Below the pieces are notes generated by a model, which was not told where the DNA came from, ran no database searches, and saw nothing but the letters and a program-made list of their open reading frames with translations. From Rubrobacter sp. (lineage in GTDB: Bacteria; Actinomycetota; Rubrobacteria; Rubrobacterales; Rubrobacteraceae): a stretch of 26,099 bases of DNA. Of this stretch, positions 15,534 to 22,146 are shown one piece after another. The stretch spans positions 1-26,099 of the forward strand of contig JACDAR010000060.1 of NCBI GenBank assembly GCA_013695335.1, given 5' to 3'. The stretch's first letter is position 1; each line of letters starts with the position of its first letter. A program made the position numbers and the translations under genes.

Positions 15534-15572
15534 CCTTGGTGTTTTGGGACTAGAGTTGGAGGTGCGAAGGGT

Positions 15573-15968
15573 TTGAGCGCTTTCGTGGAGCTGATGACGG
15601 GGATTCTTTTCGCGGGAATCGCCGTGGCGTTCTTCGTGCTCGCCTGGTTGTTCCTGCGGCTGGCCAGGATCTTTTCCACCACGGAGCAGACGATCAAAGA
15701 CGTTTCCGAACAGGTGGTGCCGCTTCTCGGCAAGACCCACGTCACGGTTGACAATATCAACAGCCAGCTCGCCCAGCTCGATACTGCGGTTGGCGACGTG
15801 GCTGGAATCACCGGTGAACTCGACCAGACCACGACCGTTATAACCCAGGGCGTCCGTGGCGGCGTCATCAGGCTGTCATCCGCGACGGCTGGGCTCTCGC
15901 GTGGGATCGGCGCCTTCTTCAAGGGCGAGAAGCTCACTGGCGAAGAGCAGTCGGGGGAGGAGGACTAG
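15573..15968 (+). CDS. DUF948 (YtxG-like) membrane-anchored protein
   Basis: I chose TTG at 15573, with GGAGG 10 nt upstream; the longer open frame overlaps mnmA and is not needed. The 131-residue protein begins with one transmembrane helix (MTGILFAGIAVAFFVLAWLF) and continues as a long amphipathic, probably coiled helix (STTEQTIKDVSEQVVPLLGK, VDNINSQLAQLDTAVGDVAG), the DUF948 pattern. It ends in an acidic tail (KLTGEEQSGEED). In Bacillus, DUF948 ytxG and ytxH sit together in a general-stress operon. The same pair occurs here just before a SigB-type sigma gene. A role in cell-envelope stress is inferred only from that analogy. Confidence 0.82.
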   Translation: MSAFVELMTGILFAGIAVAFFVLAWLFLRLARIFSTTEQTIKDVSEQVVPLLGKTHVTVDNINSQLAQLDTAVGDVAGITGELDQTTTVITQGVRGGVIRLSSATAGLSRGIGAFFKGEKLTGEEQSGEED

Positions 15969-15971
15969 CTA

Positions 15972-16295
15972 ATGGCCGGATGGGGCAAGCTGGTGGCCGG
16001 GGCCTTGATCGGGGTTGCCGGCACCGTCTACGCTACCAACGAAGAGTTTCGCAAGAAGTTGCCTGGGGCCGCTCGTGACCTGCCAGACAAGGTCCGCCAG
16101 CGTGTGAAGATCGCTGTCTCGGCTGGCAGGGAGGCGTCATCCGAACGCAGGACTGAGATACTGCGGGATCTCGGGCAGCACGGCGGTCAACATGGCGCCA
16201 GGGTGGCCGACCCCGATTCCGAAACGCCGGAGAACGCCTCTGGGACAACAACGCAGCCCATCGAACGTGATAAACAACAGGGGCGAGATCAGTAA
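15972..16295 (+). CDS. YtxH-like small protein with one hydrophobic segment
   Basis: The ATG at 15972 has GGAGG upstream and is 3 bp after the DUF948 stop. The 107-residue protein starts with a glycine-rich hydrophobic segment (KLVAGALIGVAGTVYA), then a basic amphipathic helix (LPDKVRQRVKIAVSAGREAS). The tail is polar and disordered (QHGGQHGARVADPDSETPEN). This is the shape of YtxH-type proteins, although similarity is short and generic, so the family call is tentative. It is probably co-transcribed with the DUF948 gene and the sigma-factor pair downstream. The function of YtxH proteins is not established beyond stress induction. Confidence 0.75.
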   Translation: MAGWGKLVAGALIGVAGTVYATNEEFRKKLPGAARDLPDKVRQRVKIAVSAGREASSERRTEILRDLGQHGGQHGARVADPDSETPENASGTTTQPIERDKQQGRDQ

Positions 16296-16338
16296 CACTG
16301 ACGTAAGGCTGCCTTTCGGCGGCGAGAAGGGATCTTAT

Positions 16339-16632
16339 TTGCCAACGGCTGAAACCACCGAGTACACGTATCTGACAATACCGCCGGTCGCGGAGATGAG
16401 ATCCTGCGTCGGTCTCGTGATGGCCGGCATGGCGATGCGAGCCAGGGTGGGCGTCGGGGGGCTCGAAGAGGCTGTGGAGCTTCTGGAAAGCTATCACTTG
16501 CAGGGCGGGCCAACCCGCTACCGCTTCTCTCTCGGCGAAGAGAGCGTCCTCGCCGAGGTCGAGAAATCCAGCCCCGAAGTCGAGCCAGAAGGAGAATCCG
16601 GCTGGCGAACGGTGGTGGAGCTCGTATCTTGA
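16339..16632 (+). CDS. Small degenerate RsbW-like anti-sigma candidate
   Basis: I chose TTG at 16339 because GAGAAGGGA lies 6 nt upstream; a GTG at 16267 is the alternative and would overlap the previous gene. The product has 97 residues. The N-terminal half (YTYLTIPPVAEMRSCVGLVM, AGMAMRARVGVGGLEEAVEL) resembles the opening beta strand and helices of RsbW-type GHKL kinases, where a helix with ATP-binding Glu/Asn residues normally comes next. Here GGPTRYRFSLGEESVLAEVE follows almost at once, so the ATP-binding N-box is missing. The gene overlaps the sigma gene (TGATG), the same arrangement as rsbW-sigB. I infer a non-kinase anti-sigma or modulator; not proven. Confidence 0.65.
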   Translation: MPTAETTEYTYLTIPPVAEMRSCVGLVMAGMAMRARVGVGGLEEAVELLESYHLQGGPTRYRFSLGEESVLAEVEKSSPEVEPEGESGWRTVVELVS

Positions 16633-17402
16633 TGCGGCGCTACAGGCGGCCGGACAAGGCACGCACCCGGCGTTTGCTCGTGCGTTATCACAAGGAGGGC
16701 GACGAGCGCGCCCGCGAACAGGTGATCCAGGAGCAACTCCCGCTCGTGGAGTTCCTGGCCCGCAAGTTCGCCGGGCGCGGTGAGCCCGTGGACGACCTGA
16801 TCCAGGTTGCCTCAGTCGGACTCATAAAGGCCGTAGACCGCTTCGATGTTGACCGTCAGATAGAGTTTTCGACCTACGCCACACCGAACATACTCGGGGA
16901 GATAAAGCGCTACTTCAGGGACAAGGGATGGGCGATGCGCGTCCCGCGCGGCCTCCAGGAACTGCGCCAATCCGCCAAGGAAGCCATCAGGGACGAAACC
17001 ATTCGCAGCGGCAAATCCCCGACTATCCAGGACCTCTCGCGCACCCTGAACGCCGACGAGGAGAGCGTCGCCGAAGCCCTCACTTTGGGACGCGCCTACA
17101 ACACCAGCAGCCTGGACGCGCCTGTGAACCAGGAGGACACGGACGGCGACACCATCATAGACCTCCAGGCCGACGAGAATTCCCCGATAGAGGGAATCGA
17201 GGACAAACTGCTGCTCAGATCAGCGATGGGATCGTTGCGGGACCAGCAGCAGACCATCCTCAAGCTCCGTTTCGACGAGGGCAAGACGCAGACCGAGATC
17301 GCCGACCGCATAGGCGTCAGCCAGATGCACGTCAGCCGTCTGCTCCGCCGCGCCCTTGAAGACCTCAGGCGCGAGCTTACCGAACTGGAAAACAGAGCTT
17401 AA
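16632..17402 (+). CDS. SigB/SigF/SigG-family RNA polymerase sigma factor
   Basis: The ATG at 16632 overlaps the stop of the preceding gene by one base (TGATG), with GGTGGAG upstream. The 256-residue protein has region 2 (QLPLVEFLARKFAGRGEPVD, DLIQVASVGLIKAVDRFDVD, IEFSTYATPNILGEIKRYFR), region 3 with AMRVPRGLQELRQ, and region 4 with the helix-turn-helix KTQTEIADRIGVSQMHVSRL. There is no region 1.1. IEFSTYATPNILGEIKRYFR is characteristic of the SigB/SigF/SigG group, which runs general stress or developmental programmes and is usually held by an RsbW-type anti-sigma. The gene just upstream is the candidate regulator. Target genes cannot be told from here. Confidence 0.92.
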   Translation: MRRYRRPDKARTRRLLVRYHKEGDERAREQVIQEQLPLVEFLARKFAGRGEPVDDLIQVASVGLIKAVDRFDVDRQIEFSTYATPNILGEIKRYFRDKGWAMRVPRGLQELRQSAKEAIRDETIRSGKSPTIQDLSRTLNADEESVAEALTLGRAYNTSSLDAPVNQEDTDGDTIIDLQADENSPIEGIEDKLLLRSAMGSLRDQQQTILKLRFDEGKTQTEIADRIGVSQMHVSRLLRRALEDLRRELTELENRA

Positions 17403-17407
17403 AAAAG

Positions 17408-17413
17408 TAGAAT
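17408..17413 (+). promoter_or_regulatory. Candidate -10 element immediately before alaS
   Basis: TAGAAT (17408-17413) lies 7 nt before the alaS ATG in an A-rich stretch, where transcription would begin at or next to the start codon. There is no Shine-Dalgarno before alaS. The -35 region CTGGAA (17385-17390) matches only half of the consensus. Confidence 0.35.
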
Positions 17414-17420
17414 ACGCGCC

Positions 17421-20057
17421 ATGAATAGCAGCGACATCCGTCAGAAGTTCCTTGACTTCTTCGCAGAGCGGGGCCACAGGCCGTACCCTAGCTCGTCCCT
17501 CATCCCGCACAACGACCCAACCGTGCTACTCACCACTGCCGGGATGCAGCAGTTCATAGACTACTTTACGGGCCAGCAGAAGCCTCCAACTTCCCGCGCC
17601 GTCAGCTCGCAGAAATGCTTTCGCACCCAGGATATCGAGGAGGTTGGAGACCCCTCGCACCTCACATTCTTCGAGATGCTCGGCAACTTCTCCTTCGGGG
17701 ACTATTTCAAGAAGGACGCCATCGAGTACGCCTGGGAGTTCCTCACCGGAGACCTCGGCATCCCGGCGGAGAAACTCTGGATCACGATCTTCGAGGGCGA
17801 TGAAGACGCGCCGGAGGACCTCGAAGCCAAAGAACTTTGGATGTCCGTTGGCGTCCCGGAGGAGCGGATATTCGGGCTCCCCAAGTCGGAGAATTGGTGG
17901 GGGCCGCCTGGTGATTCCGGCCCGTGCGGACCATGCTCCGAGGTCTACTACGACCACGGCGAAGAGCATGGGTTCGGAGATCCTCTGGCAGACCCGAAGT
18001 ACGGTCCCGGTGGGGACGAGGGGGATCCCCGTTTCCTGGAGATCTGGAACCTCGTCTTCAACCAGTACGAGCAGCGCAAGGACGGCGCCCTCACGCCCTT
18101 GGCCAAAACCGGCATAGACACGGGGCTGGGCCTGGAGCGCACGACCGCCGCGGTTCAGGATGTCCTCTACGTCTACGAGACCGACGTGTACGAGCCGGTT
18201 TTCGAGAAGGCCCGCGAGTATAGCGGCGTCTCCATAGGAGATTCGGAGATTACGGATCGTGCGTTGCGAATTCTGGGCGACCACTCGCGGGGCATCGCTT
18301 TCCTCATCGCAGATGGAGTTCGTCCTGGCAACCAGGGCCGCGAGTATGTCCTCAGACGCATAATACGCCGGGCCACGCGGGAGGCATACGTACGGCTTGG
18401 GATGGGGGCGGAGCAGATCTCGGGCGTCGTCGGAACCGTGGTGAACGAGATGGGCGATTTCTACGCCGAGCTTCGGGATGCGAAGGAAGATATAGGCAGC
18501 ATCGTCACCGTCGAAGCGTCGCGTTTCATAGACATCTACCACTCCGGCATGGAGCTTCTGGAGGCTGAGATCGGACGCCTGGAAGGCGGCAAGTTCCCAG
18601 GCGACGTTGCCTTCATGTTGCACGATACTTATGGTTTTCCGGTGGAGATCACACGCGACGTTCTGGAAGAGCGCGGCATCTCGCTGGATGAGGCTGGCTT
18701 CGAGCTGGCGATGGCCGGACAAAGGGAGCGCGCCCGCGAGGCCATGCAGGGGCATGACAGGGTAGTTGCGGCGTTCAGGGACCAGGAGATCAAAAGCCGC
18801 TTCGTGGGCTACGAGCGCGAGCAGATCGAGACCAGGATCGTGGCCGCCGAACCCGTGCCAGGCGTGGAGGATGAGGTCTTCCTGGTGCTGGCTGAGAACC
18901 CTTTCTACGCCACCGGCGGCGGGCAGGTTGCTGACGAAGGTTGGATCACCTCCGACCGCGCCCAGCTGGAAGTTCTCGATTCCATCCCGGCTGGCGACTA
19001 TCAGGTTCTCAGAGCCAGAACCGAACGCCGGTCCATCGAGGTCGGCGAGCCAGTCACAGCCTCCATAAACCGTGTCAGGCGCCAGCAAATAGAGGCAAAC
19101 CACACGGCAACACATATTCTGCACTGGGCGCTGAGGGCCGTTCTCGGCAAGGATGTCGTGCAGGCGGGCAGCTACGTCGGCCCCGACAGGTTGCGCTTCG
19201 ACTACCGCTATTCAGGCAAGGTGGACGACGCAGAGTTGCGGCGGGTACAGGAACTCGGGCTGCTCAAGATCACCGAGAACCAGCCGGTTCGCTACTTCAC
19301 TACCACGCTTGCTGAAGCCCGCAACCTTGGGGCGATGATGCTCTTCGGGGAGAAGTACGGGGATCTGGTGCGCGTGGTCGAAGTGGACGGTTTTTCGCGC
19401 GAGCTGTGCGGCGGCACGCACGTCCGGGACACCGCCGAGGTCGGGGCTTTCAAGATAGTCTCCAACCGCAAGCACGGCGCGGATCTGTACCGCATCGAAG
19501 TCATCACGGGCCGCGAGGCCCTGTACTACCTGATCGGGGCCGCCGAGAAGGCCGAGGCAGCCGCCGGAAGGCTAAGGGTCGAGATCGGGCAGTTACCAGA
19601 AGCCGTTGGAGGTCTTCAGAGCGAGGTGGTAGATGCCCGCGAAGCCGCCAGGGAGCATGCGCTCCGACAGGGGCTGGAGGAGGTTGGCGCCCTCGTCGAG
19701 AACGCAGAGTCTGTCAACGGGGCGCGGATAGTCGCCGCGCGGGTAGTGGCTGCTGACGTGAAGGGACTGCGTCAGATCTCCGACGACATCAAGAACCGTC
19801 TTGGCGGACCATCCGCGGTCGTGCTCGCGGCAGACCTGAACGGCAAGGCGGTAGTTATCGCCAACCTGCACCCCGAGGTATCCCAGAAGATCGAAGCCGG
19901 TGAGCTGGTGCGGGAGATCTCCGACGTGCTCGGCGGCGGCGGTGGCGGCGGCGCCACCATGGCCCAGGCCGGTGGTGGGGATCTCTCGGCGATTCCGAAC
20001 GCCCTCAGCCGAGTGCGCGACATCCTTGGAGAACGTCTCTCCGGCGACGGACACTAG
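17421..20057 (+). CDS. alaS: Alanyl-tRNA synthetase
   Basis: The protein has 878 residues, the typical length. The N-terminal class II core begins DIRQKFLDFFAERGHRPYPS and contains TTAGMQQF, CFRTQDIEEVGDPSHLTFFE, MLGNFSFGDYFK and GPPGDSGPCGPCSEVYYD. The editing domain has the zinc motif NHTATHIL (about residue 560) and CGGTHV (Cys about 663), which clears mischarged Ser and Gly. The C-terminal C-Ala/DHHA1 domain carries a run of glycines (codons near 19930-19950, GGC/GGT repeats) and ends LSRVRDILGERLSGDGH. It charges tRNA-Ala. The next gene, ruvX, starts 4 bp after the stop, so the two are co-transcribed. Confidence 0.97.
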   Translation: MNSSDIRQKFLDFFAERGHRPYPSSSLIPHNDPTVLLTTAGMQQFIDYFTGQQKPPTSRAVSSQKCFRTQDIEEVGDPSHLTFFEMLGNFSFGDYFKKDAIEYAWEFLTGDLGIPAEKLWITIFEGDEDAPEDLEAKELWMSVGVPEERIFGLPKSENWWGPPGDSGPCGPCSEVYYDHGEEHGFGDPLADPKYGPGGDEGDPRFLEIWNLVFNQYEQRKDGALTPLAKTGIDTGLGLERTTAAVQDVLYVYETDVYEPVFEKAREYSGVSIGDSEITDRALRILGDHSRGIAFLIADGVRPGNQGREYVLRRIIRRATREAYVRLGMGAEQISGVVGTVVNEMGDFYAELRDAKEDIGSIVTVEASRFIDIYHSGMELLEAEIGRLEGGKFPGDVAFMLHDTYGFPVEITRDVLEERGISLDEAGFELAMAGQRERAREAMQGHDRVVAAFRDQEIKSRFVGYEREQIETRIVAAEPVPGVEDEVFLVLAENPFYATGGGQVADEGWITSDRAQLEVLDSIPAGDYQVLRARTERRSIEVGEPVTASINRVRRQQIEANHTATHILHWALRAVLGKDVVQAGSYVGPDRLRFDYRYSGKVDDAELRRVQELGLLKITENQPVRYFTTTLAEARNLGAMMLFGEKYGDLVRVVEVDGFSRELCGGTHVRDTAEVGAFKIVSNRKHGADLYRIEVITGREALYYLIGAAEKAEAAAGRLRVEIGQLPEAVGGLQSEVVDAREAAREHALRQGLEEVGALVENAESVNGARIVAARVVAADVKGLRQISDDIKNRLGGPSAVVLAADLNGKAVVIANLHPEVSQKIEAGELVREISDVLGGGGGGGATMAQAGGGDLSAIPNALSRVRDILGERLSGDGH

Positions 20058-20061
20058 TTCC

Positions 20062-20502
20062 TTGAACGAAACACAGCCTGCCCCCGGGCGCATTGCCGCG
20101 CTCGACCTCGGTGAAGCCTGGACTGGCGTCGCGGTCTCAGACCCCGGAGCCGTCATCGCCGTCCCCGTGAAGGCGGTGCCTACCGGAGATCTCACGGATT
20201 ATCTGCGGGTGCTGATAACCAGCGAAGGAATAGATGAGATGCTAGTTGGCGTGCCGAAGACCCTCGGGGGCGAACTAGGTTTCCAGGCGCGGCGTGTATT
20301 GGCTAAACTGAACGACCTGAAGACCCAGTTTCCTGGCGTGCGGTTCGTGGAGTGGGACGAGCGCCTCACGACGCGTGTGGCGGGGGCGCGGCGGGCCAGC
20401 AGTGGCGGCGGTCGGCGCAGGAAGCGGGGCAGGGAGAGGTTGGATCACCTCGCTGCCGCCGAGATGCTGCAGGAATATTTGAGTGCGAGGGGGAATAGGT
20501 GA
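20062..20502 (+). CDS. ruvX: RuvX/YqgF-family RNase H-fold nuclease
   Basis: I placed the start at TTG 20062 (MNETQPAPGRIAALDLGEAW), 4 bp after the alaS stop; the longer frame is a shadow of alaS. The product has 146 residues, typical of YqgF. Motifs are ALDLGEAWTGVAVSDPG (first catalytic Asp), LVGVPKTLGGELGFQA, the acidic VEWDERLTT, and the last acidic residue in LDHLAAAEMLQEYL. A basic insert (SSGGGRRRKRGRERL) precedes the last helix. The family processes the 5' end of 16S rRNA precursor (E. coli) or resolves Holliday junctions. The alaS-ruvX-mltG order is common in bacteria. Its stop overlaps the mltG start. Confidence 0.9.
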   Translation: MNETQPAPGRIAALDLGEAWTGVAVSDPGAVIAVPVKAVPTGDLTDYLRVLITSEGIDEMLVGVPKTLGGELGFQARRVLAKLNDLKTQFPGVRFVEWDERLTTRVAGARRASSGGGRRRKRGRERLDHLAAAEMLQEYLSARGNR

Positions 20503-21602
20503 GTCGGTACGATCGCGGAACCAACCGTGATCTCGAAGAAGTGGATGAGCGCCTGCTCGCGCTGCGCGAACCCTCCAGGCGGCGCAAGAAGAGGGACAAC
20601 CGGGGTCCCACCATACTCAGCATCCTGTTGATAGCGGGAATTTGTCTCGCCCTCTATTTCATTTACACCTCCGCCACGGTCGGTGAGCAGGAGACCTCGA
20701 ATGCCCCGATCACGGTCACGGTCGTCGAGGGCGACACCCTCGAGAGCGTCGCCGCGAAGCTCAAGAAATCCGGAATCATCGCCAGCTCCTCGCTCTTCGA
20801 GCTGGAGGCGCGGGTCAACGGTCAGACGACCCAACTCAAACCAGGCAAATACCGTTTCCGTCCAGGCACGGACGCCGAGAAGATCCTTGTCGCCATAACC
20901 GCCGGAGATGGCGTGCCCCTCTTCGCCATAACCATTCCAGAGGGCCTGACCATCGAGCAGACCGCAGACCTCGTGGCCCAGAACAGCCGGATATCGGCTA
21001 ACGATTTCGAGATGGCGGCCAGAACAACGGATTATGGATATGCGTTCCTGGAGAACCCGCACATACACACTGCCGAGGGATTCCTTTTCCCCAAGAGATA
21101 CGAGTTCGAGCAGGGGACTTCCGCATCACAGGTAGTCAATCGGTTGCTGGAACAGTATCTGTTGGAGACGCAGAATCTGGATCTCGGGTCGGCGCGCCAG
21201 CGTCTCGGACTCTCTGAATACGAGATTCTCACGGTCGCATCACTCGTCGAGCGTGAAGCCGCCAAACCGGACGAGCGCAGGCGTGTGGCTTCGGTGATCT
21301 ACAACCGTCTGCACAAAGACATTCCGCTGCAAATCGACGCCACCATCCAGTACGCCAGGGGAAAACCAAAAGAAGACCTCTCGCTAGACGACCTCAAGAT
21401 AAAATCACCATACAACACATACGAGAACACCGGCCTCCCCCCTGGGCCGATCTGCAGCCCAGGACGCGACTCTCTTGAGGCCGCGATGCAGCCGGCAGAC
21501 ACCGACTATCTCTACTACGTCTTGAAATCCGGGGGCCAGGAACATTTCTTTACAAGAAGCTACGACGAGTTCTTGAAAGCGAAGGCCAAGGCTGGACGTT
21601 AG
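20499..21602 (+). CDS. mltG: Endolytic murein transglycosylase MltG
   Basis: The start is GTG overlapping the ruvX stop (GTGA) with GAGGGGG about 7 nt upstream. The 367-residue protein has a basic cytoplasmic N-terminus (PSRRRKKRDNRGPT), one transmembrane helix (TILSILLIAGICLALYFIYT), a LysM-like region (VTVVEGDTLESVAAKLKKSG) and the YceG catalytic domain. The catalytic glutamate is E251 in ASLVEREAAKPDERRRVAS, followed by VIYNRLHKDIPLQIDATIQY, SPYNTYENTGLPPGPICSPG and HFFTRSYDEFLKAK. It cuts nascent glycan strands and so sets their length, acting at the outer face of the membrane. In related genomes aroE and pilB usually follow, as here. Confidence 0.94.
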   Translation: MSRYDRGTNRDLEEVDERLLALREPSRRRKKRDNRGPTILSILLIAGICLALYFIYTSATVGEQETSNAPITVTVVEGDTLESVAAKLKKSGIIASSSLFELEARVNGQTTQLKPGKYRFRPGTDAEKILVAITAGDGVPLFAITIPEGLTIEQTADLVAQNSRISANDFEMAARTTDYGYAFLENPHIHTAEGFLFPKRYEFEQGTSASQVVNRLLEQYLLETQNLDLGSARQRLGLSEYEILTVASLVEREAAKPDERRRVASVIYNRLHKDIPLQIDATIQYARGKPKEDLSLDDLKIKSPYNTYENTGLPPGPICSPGRDSLEAAMQPADTDYLYYVLKSGGQEHFFTRSYDEFLKAKAKAGR

Positions 21603-21687
21603 GTATAGTCATGCTGTCAGGCTGCGTCTATAGCGCCGACATACACTCCCAGAAAAGCCGTATACCATCGCATCCAAGGTGTGTAGA

Positions 21688-22146
21688 ATGAAACTGAACG
21701 GAAGGACAAGATTGCCAGGCGTTATCAGACATCCCATTGACCTCATCCTCGGCCCCAGAATGCACAACGCTGTCTTTGCGGTGGGGGTTATGGACTACGT
21801 GTACGTTCCTTTGGAAGTGAGACAGGAACGTCCGCGTGGTCGATCTTCCCGTGCAGGCTCGGGGGGCGAAACTTCAGCAAGTTCGATTGATCTCGTCGGG
21901 GGGGCATCCGCGGGCGCAAGGGCAATCGTAAACAACTCGTACCTGGGGATGAAAGACGAAGATGGTCTGGCGTCGGCGGCGGGATGTCTTGGTCCAACCC
22001 TTGGCGCCGACAAAATCGTTTGTAACGCGGTATACCGCGCTGGGAGCGAAACCAGCTTGAACAAAATCGCTCGGGAACAGGGCGCCAGGGAACTGACTGG
22101 TGGCCGGGAGCCGAATGTGGAGGCAATGGAATATGCACTCGCCTGA
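21688..22146 (+). pseudogene. aroE: Internally deleted relic of shikimate 5-dehydrogenase (aroE)
   Basis: A 152-codon frame (ATG 21688; a GTG at 21679 is also possible) keeps both ends of AroE but not the middle. Residues 7-46 match the AroE start (GVIRHPIDLILGPRMHNAVF, VGVMDYVYVPLEV), although the conserved SxSP serines have become LILGP and the Gly of VIGxP is Arg. Residues about 80-130 match the AroE end (VNNSYLGMKDEDGL, VCNAVYRAGSETSL, AREQGA). Absent are the NVTxPHK lysine, the catalytic Asp and the full NADP-binding region, so about 115 residues are missing and it cannot be active. Its last codons overlap the pilB start at 22133, which may be why the tail persists. The call rests on recognisable motifs, not on an alignment. 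Confidence 0.75.

Noticed and set aside
17526..19124. 532-codon minus-strand frame inside alaS
   Set aside because: It is a high-GC antisense shadow. AlaRS is intact on the plus strand and the frame has no recognisable domain.
19930..19960. GGC/GGT repeat as a possible microsatellite or slippage site
   Set aside because: It encodes the glycine run of the alaS C-terminal domain, a normal feature of the family.
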